Shown: positions 1 to 10,054, counted from the stretch's first letter. The stretch is 64,000 nucleotides of DNA from Pseudonocardia oceani (GCF_019263585.2 NZ_JADQDF010000001.1:3968001-4032000), one strand, 5' to 3'. Program-made: numbers and translations. Notes: generated by a model from the letters alone, not told the origin.

Positions 1-392
1 CCGGGATCGCCCGCGAGGCGATCACCCGCACCGTCGCCTACGACAAGGACCGCCAGCAGTTCGGCGTGCCGGTCGGCTCGTTCCAGGCGATCAAGCACGC
101 GCTGGCCGACCTGCACGTGGCGGTCACGCTGGCCGAGCACGCGGTGCTCTACGCGGCGCACGCCGTCGACACCGGGCTCGACGGGGCCGACCTCGCCGTC
201 GCCGTCGCGAAGGCGAAGGCGGGCGACGCGGCCGTCGCGGCGACCCAGGCGATGATCCAGTACCACGGCGGCATCGGGTACACGTGGGAGCACGAGGCGC
301 ACTTCTTCTACAAGCGTGCCAAGCGGCTCGCCGGCCAGTTCGGTGACGCCGACGCCCACCGCGCCCGCATCGCCGAGCTGACGATCGGCTGA
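1..392 (+). CDS. Acyl-CoA dehydrogenase, C-terminal part (cut by window edge)
   Basis: The frame is open from base 3 and the 5' part lies outside the window. About 129 residues are visible. The segment YDKDRQQFGVPVGSFQAIKH is the typical start of the C-terminal helical domain of acyl-CoA dehydrogenases, which helps bind FAD at the dimer interface. Near the end, QYHGGIGYTWEHE matches the conserved stretch contacting the FAD adenine across subunits. The family oxidises acyl-CoA to enoyl-CoA, passing electrons to an electron-transfer flavoprotein; the substrate cannot be told from this fragment. The gene ends just before a perfect 19-bp hairpin. Confidence 0.9.
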   Translation, partial: GIAREAITRTVAYDKDRQQFGVPVGSFQAIKHALADLHVAVTLAEHAVLYAAHAVDTGLDGADLAVAVAKAKAGDAAVAATQAMIQYHGGIGYTWEHEAHFFYKRAKRLAGQFGDADAHRARIAELTIG

Positions 393-397
393 CCCCT

Positions 398-439
398 CGT
401 GAGTGGCGATCGTGGCCAGGGCCACGATCGCCACTCACG
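398..439. repeat. Perfect 19-bp palindromic hairpin, CGTGAGTGG family
   Basis: Left arm 398-416 and right arm 421-439 are perfectly complementary around a 4-base loop (CAGG). There is no T-tract, so it is not a textbook intrinsic terminator, although it lies 6 bp after a stop codon and could end transcription. The outer motif CGTGAGTGGCGA/TCGCCACTCACG recurs in altered form at 9585-9626 and inside a gene at 14086-14127, so I treat it as a dispersed repeat. Confidence 0.8.
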
Positions 440-456
440 GGCTGGGATCGGTCACG

Positions 457-545
457 TCAGCGACGCCAGGGAGAACGTCGCGAAGGCCGCGATGAAGCAG
501 AGTGCGACGTAGTTCACGAGCCGTCGCAGGAGGAACCCCGCCGTA
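457..545 (-). pseudogene. Remnant of a DppB-type ABC transporter permease N-terminus
   Basis: One minus-strand frame reads GFLLRRLVNYVALCFIAAFA followed by TFSLASLT and a stop at 457-459. FLLRRLVNY followed by a first membrane helix is the signature N-terminus of oligopeptide/dipeptide ABC permeases, normally about 310 residues or more. Only about 28 residues remain, with no start codon in frame close by. I infer a leftover of a deleted transporter operon. The bases from here to the PadR gene (546-796) show no further coding signal. Confidence 0.45.
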
Positions 546-796
546 CCCCCTCCTCGCTCCCGCCGGCGGATCGCGCCGCACCGGGCCTCGCCGAACGACC
601 GGATGTCGGTGGTCCGATCGGGCTAGTGGCGGGTACTCGGGGGAGCCGCGTGTGTGGTCGGCGTGAAGCGGGGCGCGTTCGGGTCCTGATCCGGTCACAC
701 GCAGCCGCGAGGTGGTCGTCCGGGGGTGCTCCGGGCGTTACGCCGTCCGGTCCCGGTCGGCCTGCAGGGGCGGCAGCGGGATGGCACGGTGGTCGC

Positions 797-1312
797 ATGC
801 CACCCGCCAGGGCGACGCCCGTCAACGCCACCGCCGCCGCACTGCTGGGCCTGCTGCACTCGGGCCCGATGAGCGGCGGCGAGCTCGTGGCGCAGGCGGG
901 CGAGCGGTTCGGCCCGTTCTTCGCGGTCACCCGCAGCCAGGTCTACCGCGAGCTCCCCGCGCTCGCCGAGGCCGGACTGCTCAAGCTCGGCAAGCAGGGC
1001 CCCCGGGCGTCGCAGCAGTACGCGATCACCGCCGCGGGGAAGCGCTCGTTCACCGCCTGGCTGGCGTCGGGCCCCCCGTCCGACCCGGTCCGCAGCCCGC
1101 TCGTGCTCCGGCTGCTGCACGCCGGCTCGCTCACCCCCAAGCAGCGCGCCGGTCTCGTCGGTGGCGCCCGCGAGGCCTACAGCGAGCGGCTCGCCGCCGC
1201 GAAGGCCACGGCGAAGGGCGAGCCCGACCCGTACCGCAAGGCCGTGGCCGACTTCGTCGTCGCCCACACCCGGGCCATGCTGCGCCTGCTGGACGCCGTC
1301 CCGGACGTCTGA
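797..1312 (+). CDS. PadR-family transcriptional regulator
   Basis: 171 residues from ATG 797; a longer in-frame extension upstream is low-complexity Arg/Gly and unlikely to be translated. The first ~85 residues form a PadR winged helix: ALLGLLHSGPMSGGELV, then FAVTRSQVYRELPALAEAGLL for the recognition helix and AGKRSFTAWL for the wing and linker. The C-terminal ~80 residues are helical with HTRAMLRLLDAV, fitting the PadR dimerisation domain. Such proteins usually repress detoxification or efflux genes in response to small aromatics. No target gene lies next to it; prfB follows after 24 bp, so its target is unknown. Confidence 0.85.
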   Translation: MPPARATPVNATAAALLGLLHSGPMSGGELVAQAGERFGPFFAVTRSQVYRELPALAEAGLLKLGKQGPRASQQYAITAAGKRSFTAWLASGPPSDPVRSPLVLRLLHAGSLTPKQRAGLVGGAREAYSERLAAAKATAKGEPDPYRKAVADFVVAHTRAMLRLLDAVPDV

Positions 1313-1336
1313 GGCCGCCGCGTACCCTGGAGCGTT

Positions 1337-2449
<1,113 letters not shown>

Positions 2450-2500
2450 CCCGCGGGGCGGCGGCGGACGGCCGCGGGCACCTGCGTATCGTCACGCCGC

Positions 2501-3190
<690 letters not shown>

Positions 3191-3224
3191 GGCGCGCCGA
3201 CGTGCTTTCTCCCGGGGAGGCGCC

Positions 3225-4127
3225 ATGAGAGCCGACTTCGTCACGCGGGAGGTCTTCACCGGCCTGCGCCGCAACGTCACGATGACGATCGCGATGGTGC
3301 TGACCACCGCGATCTCGCTGGGCCTGGTCGGCACCGGGCTGCTCGCCGTGCGCACGATCGACCGCACCGAGCAGCTCTACAGCGACCGCGTCGAGGTGCA
3401 GGTCGCGCTCACGGCCGACGTGTCCGCCGCCGACACCGACTGCAGCCAGCCGGTGTGCTCGGGGCTGCGGGCCACGCTGGAGGGCTCGCCGCTCGTCGAC
3501 TCGGTGCGGTTCGAGAGCCAGCAGCAGGCCTACGAGCGCTACCTGGAGCTGTTCGCCGGGCAGGCGCTGGCCGACGTCGTGCGCCCGCAGTCGCTGCCCG
3601 CCACCCTGCGCGTGCGGCTCGCCGACCAGGAGGCCGGCGCGGCGGCCGTCACGCAGGCGATGACCGGGCAGGTCGGCGTCCGCAACGTCATCGACCAGCG
3701 CGCCGTCGTCGCCAAGCTGTTCGACTTCCTCGGCGGCGTCCGCAACGTGACGTTCGCGCTCGCGCTGGTGCAGGCCGTCGCGGCGCTGCTGCTGATCTCC
3801 AACACCGTGCAGGTGTCGGCGTACACGCGGCGCACGGAGGTCGGCGTCATGCGGCTGGTCGGCGCCACGCGCTGGTACACGCAGCTGCCGTTCCTCATCG
3901 AGGCCGTGGTCACCGGCGTCGTGGGTGCGCTGATCGCGTCGGCGGGGCTGGTGGCGGGCAAGTTCCTGTTCATCGACCAGCTGCTGTCGGGGATCGTCAG
4001 CAACGGCGTCGTGCCGCCGATCGAGCTGGCCGACATCGTGTGGGTCTCGCCGATCCTGCTCATGGTCGGCGCAGGCATCGCCGCGGTCACCGGCTACGTG
4101 ACGCTGCGCCTCTACGTGCGCCTGTAG
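3225..4127 (+). CDS. ftsX: Cell division permease FtsX
   Basis: 300 residues from ATG 3225, preceded by an AGGCG-type ribosome site. The layout is classic FtsX: short cytoplasmic N-terminus, membrane helix at about residues 20-42, a large extracytoplasmic domain to about residue 165 (with a Cys pair in TDCSQPVCSG), then three C-terminal helices (FALALVQAVAALLLIS, LIEAVVTGVVGALIAS, ILLMVGAGIAAVTGY). The segment ISNTVQVSAYTRRTEVGVMR between helices is conserved in FtsX/MacB-type permeases. It works with FtsE above; the external domain probably contacts a RipC-like NlpC/P60 hydrolase as in mycobacteria. Confidence 0.96.
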   Translation: MRADFVTREVFTGLRRNVTMTIAMVLTTAISLGLVGTGLLAVRTIDRTEQLYSDRVEVQVALTADVSAADTDCSQPVCSGLRATLEGSPLVDSVRFESQQQAYERYLELFAGQALADVVRPQSLPATLRVRLADQEAGAAAVTQAMTGQVGVRNVIDQRAVVAKLFDFLGGVRNVTFALALVQAVAALLLISNTVQVSAYTRRTEVGVMRLVGATRWYTQLPFLIEAVVTGVVGALIASAGLVAGKFLFIDQLLSGIVSNGVVPPIELADIVWVSPILLMVGAGIAAVTGYVTLRLYVRL

Positions 4128-4165
4128 CGCCGCAACCGGCTGGCCCCTCCGCGTAAGCTGGAGGG

Positions 4166-4654
4166 GTGAAGGAAACGGGGCGCAAGGTGATCGCGCAGAA
4201 CCGCCGCGCGCGCCACGACTACGCCGTGCTCGACGAGTACGAGGCGGGCGTCGCGCTGCTCGGCACCGAGGTGAAGAGCCTGCGGCTGGGCCGGGCGTCG
4301 CTGGTGGACGCGTTCGCCACCGTCGACGACGGCGAGATCTGGTTGCGCGGGCTGCACATCCCGGAGTACACGCAGGGCAGCTGGACCAACCACGAGCCGC
4401 GCCGCACGCGCAAGCTGCTGCTGCACCGCGGCGAGATCGACCGCCTGATCGGCAAGATCAAGGAGGGCGGGCTGTCGCTGGTGCCGCTCTCGCTGTACTT
4501 CTCCGACGGAAAGGTCAAGTGCGAGCTGGCGCTGGCCCGCGGCAAGAAGAGCTACGACAAGCGCACCGACCTCGCCAAGCGCGACGCGCAGCGCGAGATC
4601 CAGAGGGCGTTCGGCCGGGCCGCGAAGGGCCGCGCGCGCGAGCTGCGCAGGTGA
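4166..4654 (+). CDS. smpB: SsrA-binding protein SmpB
   Basis: 162 residues from GTG 4166. SmpB binds tmRNA and delivers it to stalled ribosomes for trans-translation. The OB-fold core has the hallmark [17 protein letters not shown] and [16 protein letters not shown], and the basic C-terminal tail [20 protein letters not shown] inserts in the decoding centre. Its partner RNA ssrA lies about 1.1 kb downstream. The stop overlaps the GTG of the next gene (GTGA at 4651-4654). Confidence 0.97.
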   Translation: MKETGRKVIAQNRRARHDYAVLDEYEAGVALLGTEVKSLRLGRASLVDAFATVDDGEIWLRGLHIPEYTQGSWTNHEPRRTRKLLLHRGEIDRLIGKIKEGGLSLVPLSLYFSDGKVKCELALARGKKSYDKRTDLAKRDAQREIQRAFGRAAKGRARELRR

Positions 4655-5565
4655 CGGTCCCCGCCCCTCCGCTCGACGACACCGACGTCCCGCGCTTCCT
4701 CGACGAGCTCGGCGTGCCCGGGCTCGTCGACGCGCACGTGCACTTCCTGCCCGACCGCGTGATGGACAAGGTGTGGGCCTACTTCGACCGCGCCGAGGAG
4801 CACTACGGCACGGCCTGGCCGATCCACTACCGCACCACGCCCGAGGAGCGGGTGGCGACGCTGGAGAAGCTCGGGGTGCGGGCGTTCGCGCCGTTGGTGT
4901 ACCCGCACAAGCCGGGCATGGGCCGCTGGCTCACCGAGTGGGTCACCGACTTCGCCGCGCGCACGCCCGGCGCGGTGCCCACGGCCACGCTCTACCCCGA
5001 GCCCGACGTCGCCGACTACCTGGGCGCGGCCGTGTCCGCGGGCGCCCGCGTGGTGAAGGTGCACGTGCAGGTCGGCTCGTTCGACCCGCGCGACCCGCTG
5101 CTGCGCCCGGCCTGGGGGCTGCTCGCCGAGGCCGGGGTGCCCGCGGTGGTGCACTGCGGGCACGGCCCGATCCCCGGCGCACACACCGGCCTCGACGTGT
5201 TCGGCGAGGTGCTGGCCGAGCACCCGACCCTGCCGGTGGTGCTCGCGCACGCCGGGATGCCCGACTTCGCCGGTGCGCTCGACCTCGTCCGCCGCTACCC
5301 GCGCGTCCACATCGACACGACGATGGTGGGCACCGCGTTCACGCAGGCGATGACGCCGCTGCCCGGCGACTGGGCGTCGCGGCTGGTCGACGTCGCCGAC
5401 CGCGTCGTCTACGGCAGCGACTTCCCGAACATCCCCTACGGCGTGCACGAGCAGGTGGCCGCCGTGGCGGGGTGGGCGTCGGCCGACGAGCGCCTGGGTG
5501 CCCCGTTCCTGCGCGCGGTGCTGCACGACACGCCGGCGCGGCTGCTCGGCGTCCGGCCCGCCTGA
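4651..5565 (+). CDS. Amidohydrolase-2 family metal-dependent hydrolase
   Basis: 304 residues from GTG 4651, chosen because it overlaps the smpB stop by 4 bp. It belongs to the amidohydrolase_2 TIM-barrel family (relatives of aminocarboxymuconate-semialdehyde decarboxylase). Metal ligands are visible: DAHVHF at residues 27-32, [17 protein letters not shown] and the distal Asp in [13 protein letters not shown]. Members decarboxylate aromatic acids or hydrolyse cyclic amides; the substrate is not clear. The overlap with smpB means co-translation but not necessarily a related role. A run of short repeats follows before ssrA. Confidence 0.85.
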   Translation: MTVPAPPLDDTDVPRFLDELGVPGLVDAHVHFLPDRVMDKVWAYFDRAEEHYGTAWPIHYRTTPEERVATLEKLGVRAFAPLVYPHKPGMGRWLTEWVTDFAARTPGAVPTATLYPEPDVADYLGAAVSAGARVVKVHVQVGSFDPRDPLLRPAWGLLAEAGVPAVVHCGHGPIPGAHTGLDVFGEVLAEHPTLPVVLAHAGMPDFAGALDLVRRYPRVHIDTTMVGTAFTQAMTPLPGDWASRLVDVADRVVYGSDFPNIPYGVHEQVAAVAGWASADERLGAPFLRAVLHDTPARLLGVRPA

Positions 5566-5670
5566 CCCGGCTCGCCCCCCGGCGGCTCGCCCCCCCGGCG
5601 GCTCGCACACAGGATCCGGTGCTCGCACACAGGTCCGGCCCTGTGTGCGGACCCCGGGAGGTGTGTGCGG
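5566..5670. repeat. Cluster of short repeats and a 10-bp hairpin
   Basis: GGCTCGCCCCCC and GGCTCGCCCCCCCGG occur back to back, followed by two copies of GCTCGCACACAGG (5602 and 5621 regions) and inverted copies CCTGTGTGCGG (5640) and GGTGTGTGCGGG (5660 region). Arms 5624-5633 and 5640-5649 form a perfect 10-bp stem with a 6-base loop. It probably ends transcription of the smpB-amidohydrolase unit before ssrA, but the repeated units suggest a further dispersed repeat family. Confidence 0.6.
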
Positions 5671-5740
5671 GCCAACCGGGATGATGTCGGGGGCGATAGG
5701 CGTTAGTCTGTGCAGGCGTCCGAAGTCCGGGCGTGCTCCA

Positions 5741-6111
5741 GGGGGTGAACGGTTTCGACTTCGTTCGTCGATCAAGGGGAAGCGTGCCGAGGAAGGCGAC
5801 GATGATCTCGTTAACCACCCGTCGCAAACCTATAAGCGCCGACTCCAGTCAGCGCGAGTTCGCCCTCGCCGCCTGAGGCGAGTGCGACTCTGTCGGCCCG
5901 CGGGCGCTCCCGCCGCGGATCCCGGCATCAGCTAGGGAGCTCACCCGTCCGCCCGGTCGCGGGGTGGACGGGGACACCAAACAGCGACTGGGATCGTCAC
6001 ACCGGCTTGTTCGCGTGACCGGTGGATCCGAGTAGAGGCATTGCGGACTGCGCACGGAGAAGTCCTTGTGGAGCGACGGAGGACCCGGGTTCGATTCCCG
6101 GCACCTCCACC
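5741..6111 (+). ncRNA. ssrA: Transfer-messenger RNA
   Basis: The 5' end GGGGGUG (5741-5747) pairs with CACCUCC (6102-6108), forming the alanine-type acceptor stem; GGUUUCGACUUCG follows as in tmRNAs. The resume codon GCC is at 5838 and the tag frame 5838-5876 reads ADSSQREFALAA then TGA, very close to mycobacterial tags and ending in the protease signal ALAA. The T-arm GGACCCGGGUUCGAUUCCCGG is seen near the 3' end. The encoded 3' end is ACC, so the terminal A of CCA must be added. It works with SmpB upstream. Confidence 0.96.
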
Positions 6112-6117
6112 CCTGGG

Positions 6118-6152
6118 GAGAGCCCCCGCCGACACCGTCGGCGGGGGCTCTC
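6118..6152. terminator. Strong bidirectional hairpin terminator after ssrA
   Basis: Arms 6118-6133 and 6137-6152 are perfectly complementary over 16 bp around a 3-base loop, and TCTCGTTCCC follows. It lies just after tmRNA and just before the end of the minus-strand SRPBCC gene, so it probably serves both convergent transcripts. Confidence 0.85.
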
Positions 6153-6181
6153 TCGTTCCCGTCCCTCTCGTTCCCGGCCCG

Positions 6182-6634
6182 TCAGATCGCGCGCTCGGCG
6201 AGCATCCGCGCGAGGTTCTCCAGCCCCGTGTCGAGGCCGCGGCGCACCTCGTCGGAGGCCTGCCCGGTGTGCGTCTCGGGCTGGTCGCCGAGGAACGACA
6301 GGTGCAGCAGGACCGACGAGCGGTCCGGGTCGTCGCCCATCACCTGCAGGTAGCCCGCGTAGTCGGTGGAGTCGCCGCCGCCCCACTCGACGCGCATCTG
6401 CTCGGGGCGCACCCGCACCAGTCCGTGGGCGTCGACGTGCCGCGGTTCGACCTCCGCGTGCACCTCGGTCACGTCGCCGCCCCCGCGGGCGGGGTCGCTG
6501 CCCGGGTCGTCGTGGGTGGGGCGCACGCGGATCTCGTGCGGCAGCCACTCGGTCAGCCGTTCCAGGTCGGACACCACGGCGAACACCGCGTCCGCGCCCG
6601 CCGGCATCGTGCGCTCGGTCTCGAACTCCGTCAT
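6182..6634 (-). CDS. SRPBCC / polyketide cyclase-like protein
   Basis: 150 residues from ATG 6634. The N-terminus MTEFETERTMPAGADAVFAV then VVSDLERLTEWLP is the standard opening of the SRPBCC (START-like) fold: a strand, a helix with ADAVFAVVSD, then W of the second segment. The C-terminal helix is GLDTGLENLARMLAERA. These proteins form a hydrophobic cavity for lipids or polyketides; no catalytic role can be assigned. It stands alone between the ssrA terminator and the divergent TerD-AIM24 gene, with about 94 bp between the two starts. Confidence 0.75.
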   Translation of the reverse strand: MTEFETERTMPAGADAVFAVVSDLERLTEWLPHEIRVRPTHDDPGSDPARGGGDVTEVHAEVEPRHVDAHGLVRVRPEQMRVEWGGGDSTDYAGYLQVMGDDPDRSSVLLHLSFLGDQPETHTGQASDEVRRGLDTGLENLARMLAERAI

Positions 6635-6728
6635 GCGTCCGGGGTGCCCCGTCCCGCGCCGGACAACCTGACCACGAGGCCTCGACGCGGGCTTCCGGCG
6701 GTCCGGGGCCGGTGGCACACTCCGCGGT

Positions 6729-8309
6729 GTGACGCCCCTGACCCGCGGCGAGAACCGGCCGCTGTCCGTCGACCTGGTCACGGTCGCGGTGACCAGCGCC
6801 GCCCCGGTCGAGGTCTCCGCGCTGCTGCTCGGCCCGGCCGGCCGGGTGCGCAGCGACGGCGACTTCGTGTTCTTCAACAACCCGCTCGGCGACGGCGTCT
6901 CCCACCACCACGGCCGCGGCCGGGGCGACCTCATCCAGATGGACCTGCGGGCGGTCCCGGCCGACGTCGGCTCGGTGGTGGTCACCGCCAGCCTCGACGG
7001 CAGCGGCCCGGCGACGTTCGGGCAGGTCGCGCCGCCGGTCGCCACGGTGGGGGAGTCGACGTTCGAGATGACCGGGCTCGGCAGCGAGTCCGCCGTGGTG
7101 TGCATCGAGGTCTACCGCCGCCAGGGCGGCTGGCGGGTGCGCGCGGTCGGGCAGGGCTACGACTCCGGGCTGGCCGGGATCGCGGCGGAGTACGGGGTGC
7201 ACCTCGACGACGACGCGCCCGTGCCGCCCGCCGAACCCCCACCGAGCCGTCAGGCGCCGCCCGCCCCTCCGGCGGCTGCGCCGCCGTCCCCGTCCGCGCC
7301 GCCGCCCCCGTCCTGGCCGCCGGTCGCGCCCCCTGCCGGGCCGCCGTCCGCGCCCCCGGCGCCGCCGTCCGCACCGGACCCGGACCGGTTCGCCCTGCCG
7401 CTGCCCGACGCCCCGCGGGCTCCCGCCGCGTCGCCGCCCGCCGCGGCGTGGCCGTCGGCGCCGCCCGTCCCCCCGGCTCCGGCGTTCCCGCCGTCCGCCC
7501 CGCCCGTCCCCCCGCCGTTCGCGCCGTCGCCCGAAGGAGCCCCTCCCATGCAGAGCGACCTGTTCAGCCCGCAGCACGCCGAAGTCGCCGGCATGGGCAT
7601 CCAGAAGCAGGGCGGCAAGATGGCGCGCGTCTCGATGGGCGGCGGCGACCTCATGGCCCGCGCCGGGTCGATGGTCGCCTACCAGGGCGACCTGCGCTTC
7701 GAGGCGCTGGGCTCCGGCGGCATCGGCAACATGATCCGGCAACGGCTCACGGGCGAGGGCGTGCCGCTGATGAAGGTCAGCGGTCGGGGTGACCTGTTCC
7801 TGGCCAACGCGGCCAGCGACGTCCACCTCATCGACCTCGACGGCTCCGACGGCCTCACCATCAACGGCGCCAACGTCCTCGCCTTCGACTCCACGCTGAC
7901 CTACCGCATCGCGCGGGTCTCGGGCGCCGCCGGCTTCGCGAGCAACGCCGGGCTGTTCAACTGCGAGTTCACCGGCCGCGGCCGGATCGCGATCACCACC
8001 GAGGGCACGCCGGTCGTGCTCAACGTCGACCAGCCCACCTACGCCGACCCGCAGGCCGCCGTCGCCTGGTCGGCGAGCCTGCAGACGGGCCTCACGACCA
8101 ACGACACGTTCAACATCGGCACGCTGATGGGCCGCAGCACGGGGGAGCGGTACACGCTGTCGTTCACCGGCCGCGGCTTCGTCATCGTGCAGCCCTCGGA
8201 GCTGCCGCCCGGCGGGCTCGTGGCCGGCGCCGGCGGCGGCGAGCAGGCCGGTCACGGCGGGCAGGGCGGCGTCGGCGGCGTGCTGGGCGGGCTGCTCGGC
8301 GGGCGCTGA
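6729..8309 (+). CDS. TerD-AIM24 domain fusion protein
   Basis: 526 residues from GTG 6729. Residues ~1-165 are a TerD domain (tellurium/stress protein, Ca-binding), with DFVFFNNPLGDGVSHHHGRG as its conserved calcium loop. Residues ~165-270 are a Pro/Ala/Ser-rich linker. Residues ~274-505 are an AIM24 beta-sandwich (MARVSMGGGDLMARAGSMVA, GRGDLFLANAASDVHLIDLD). The tail is Gly/His-rich. An internal ATG at 7548 has a strong AAGGAG site at 7534-7539, 8 bases upstream, so the AIM24 half could also be made alone. TerD proteins act in envelope and metal stress; the role of bacterial AIM24 is unknown. Confidence 0.88.
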   Translation: MTPLTRGENRPLSVDLVTVAVTSAAPVEVSALLLGPAGRVRSDGDFVFFNNPLGDGVSHHHGRGRGDLIQMDLRAVPADVGSVVVTASLDGSGPATFGQVAPPVATVGESTFEMTGLGSESAVVCIEVYRRQGGWRVRAVGQGYDSGLAGIAAEYGVHLDDDAPVPPAEPPPSRQAPPAPPAAAPPSPSAPPPPSWPPVAPPAGPPSAPPAPPSAPDPDRFALPLPDAPRAPAASPPAAAWPSAPPVPPAPAFPPSAPPVPPPFAPSPEGAPPMQSDLFSPQHAEVAGMGIQKQGGKMARVSMGGGDLMARAGSMVAYQGDLRFEALGSGGIGNMIRQRLTGEGVPLMKVSGRGDLFLANAASDVHLIDLDGSDGLTINGANVLAFDSTLTYRIARVSGAAGFASNAGLFNCEFTGRGRIAITTEGTPVVLNVDQPTYADPQAAVAWSASLQTGLTTNDTFNIGTLMGRSTGERYTLSFTGRGFVIVQPSELPPGGLVAGAGGGEQAGHGGQGGVGGVLGGLLGGR

Positions 8310-8358
8310 CGACGCCCGGCGCGTGCCGGACGCCGGCACGTGCGGCAGGGTGGGCGGC

Positions 8359-9573
8359 ATGGACCGGCCTCACGATCTCGTCGTCTACGGCGCCACCGGC
8401 TTCGTCGGGGAGCTGACCGCCGCCTACCTGGCCGAGCACGCGCCCGCCGGGGTCCGGATCGGGCTCGCGGGCCGCTCGCAGGAGAAGCTCGAGGCCGTGC
8501 GCCGCCGGCTGCCCGCCGCGGCGCGCGACTGGCCGCTGCTCATCGCCGACTCCGGCGACGCCGACGCCCTGCGCGCGCTCGCCGAGGGCACCCGCGTGCT
8601 GGTGACGACGGTCGGCCCGTACGCGCGCTACGGCCTGCCGGTCGTGGAGGCGTGCGCGCGGGCCGGCACCCACTACGCCGACCTCACCGGCGAGGTGCTG
8701 TTCCACCGCGACGCGATCGACGCCTTCGACGAGGTCGCGCAGGACACCGGCGCGAGGATCGTGCACTCCTGCGGCTACGACTCGATCCCGTCGGACCTCG
8801 GCGTGTTCGTGCTGCACGAGCGCGCCGCCGCCGACGGTGCGGGAGAACTCGTCGACGTCGACCTCGTCGCCACGGCCCGCGGCGGCTTCAGCGGCGGCAC
8901 GATCGACTCGATGCGGGCGCAGCTGGAGGCCGTCGGGGCCGACCGGTCCCGGCAGAAGGTGGTCGGTGACGCCCACTCGCTGAGCCCCGACCGCGCCGCC
9001 GAGCCCGCGCCGCGCCAGCCGTCGGACGCGCCGCTGCCCAGGCGCCGAGGGGCGCGCGGAACGTGGACGGCGCCGTTCGTCATGGCGTCGTACAACACCC
9101 GCGTGGTGCGGCGCAGCAACGCCCTGCTCGGCTTCGCCTACGGCCGCGGCCTGCGCTACTCCGAGACGATGGGCTTCGGCTCGAGCCCCGTCGGCGCCGT
9201 CGCGGCGGTGGGGACGACCGTCGGGCTCGCCGCCGGCCTCGCCGGGATGTCGCTGCCGCCCACGCGCGCCCTGCTCGACCGGGTCCTGCCGAAGCCCGGC
9301 ACGGGGCCGAGCGCGGAGGCGCGGGCGAAGGGCTGGTTCCGGATGGACGTCGAGGCGACCACGACGAGCGGCCGCCGCTACCGCGCGCGGGTGTCGGGGA
9401 AGGGCGACCCGGGCTACGCGGCCACCGCCGTCATGCTCGGCGAGAGCGGGCTGTGCCTGGCGCTGGACGACCTGCCCGACCACGCCGGCTCGCTGACCCC
9501 GGCGACGGCGATGGGCCGGGCGCTGGTGGAGCGGCTGGTGACGGCCGGGCACACGTACGAGGTGACCGGCTAG
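8359..9573 (+). CDS. Saccharopine dehydrogenase-like / trans-acting enoyl reductase
   Basis: 404 residues from ATG 8359; a GTG at 8323 would add 12 residues. The N-terminus LVVYGATGFVGELTAAYL is a Rossmann NAD(P) site, and LVTTVGPYARYG then THYADLTGEV is diagnostic for the saccharopine dehydrogenase NADP-binding family that includes mycobacterial trans-acting enoyl reductase. A helical segment VGAVAAVGTTVGLAAGLAGM may touch membrane. In mycobacteria such enzymes reduce polyketide enoyl groups during wax and glycolipid synthesis; here no PKS is near, so the substrate is unknown. Confidence 0.82.
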   Translation: MDRPHDLVVYGATGFVGELTAAYLAEHAPAGVRIGLAGRSQEKLEAVRRRLPAAARDWPLLIADSGDADALRALAEGTRVLVTTVGPYARYGLPVVEACARAGTHYADLTGEVLFHRDAIDAFDEVAQDTGARIVHSCGYDSIPSDLGVFVLHERAAADGAGELVDVDLVATARGGFSGGTIDSMRAQLEAVGADRSRQKVVGDAHSLSPDRAAEPAPRQPSDAPLPRRRGARGTWTAPFVMASYNTRVVRRSNALLGFAYGRGLRYSETMGFGSSPVGAVAAVGTTVGLAAGLAGMSLPPTRALLDRVLPKPGTGPSAEARAKGWFRMDVEATTTSGRRYRARVSGKGDPGYAATAVMLGESGLCLALDDLPDHAGSLTPATAMGRALVERLVTAGHTYEVTG

Positions 9574-9584
9574 CGCTCCGCGCT

Positions 9585-9626
9585 CGTGAGTGGGAAACAG
9601 GGCTCCAGCACTGTCATCCACTCACG
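9585..9626. repeat. Imperfect palindromic repeat, CGTGAGTGG family
   Basis: Outer arms CGTGAGTGG (9585-9593) and CCACTCACG (9618-9626) are perfect, and inner ACAG/CTGT can pair. It lies between two convergent genes and includes the stop codon of the minus-strand gene at 9614. The 20 bases CGCTCCGCGCTCGTGAGTGG leading into it also occur, inverted, at the repeat inside the amidase gene (14086-14127). Confidence 0.7.
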
Positions 9627-10054
9627 GGTGCGGCGCGCGAGGCCAGGTAGGCGGGCCAGCTGCCGTGCGCGCTGACGTCGACCGCGCCCGGGGGCCGGCG
9701 CACGCACACGATCCCCAGCGCTTCGCCGTCGACCAGTTCCACCGGACCGATCCCCAGCGGCGCGGGCAGGGTGCACACGAGCGCGCCCAGCGCGGCCACC
9801 GGGAGCCGGTGCAGCTCGACCTCGACGGCCGCGCCCCCGTCGTCGACGGCCACCAGCCCGCCGCGCGGCACCCCCGGCCCGGGTAGCGCCACGAGCAGGT
9901 AGACCGGCGCGGTGAGCGCCCGCCGCACGAACTCCGCCCCGAGCGCGACGAGCTCGGGATGCAGCGGCTGGCCCGTGCGGTGGGCGGCCACGACGGCGAG
10001 CAGGGCGGGGCGGGGGGCCGGGGGAGCCCCCCGCCCCTGATCGCGGGCCGTCAT
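9614..10054 (-). CDS. Stand-alone allophanate hydrolase C-terminal domain
   Basis: 146 residues from ATG 10054, which overlaps the previous stop (ATGA 10051-10054). The sequence matches the C-terminal domain of allophanate hydrolases: LLAVVAAHRTGQPLHPELVA, FVRRALTAPVYLLVALPGPG, VEVELHRLPVAALGALV and PAPLGIGPVELVDGE. In fused enzymes this domain follows the amidase domain in one chain of about 600 residues and is proposed to complete breakdown of the product to carbamate and CO2. Here the amidase half is a separate gene at 13509-14843 in the same operon. The gene ends within a hairpin repeat. Confidence 0.8.
   Translation of the reverse strand: MTARDQGRGAPPAPRPALLAVVAAHRTGQPLHPELVALGAEFVRRALTAPVYLLVALPGPGVPRGGLVAVDDGGAAVEVELHRLPVAALGALVCTLPAPLGIGPVELVDGEALGIVCVRRPPGAVDVSAHGSWPAYLASRAAPVSG

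Noticed and set aside
5566..5670. Short repeats as a possible CRISPR array
   Set aside because: Repeat units are short, unevenly spaced and partly inverted, with no spacers of constant length and no cas genes in the window.
5997..8360. 787-codon minus-strand open frame over the TerD-AIM24 gene
   Set aside because: Repetitive Arg/Gly translation opposite the Pro-rich linker; only its last part overlaps the real SRPBCC gene, in another frame.
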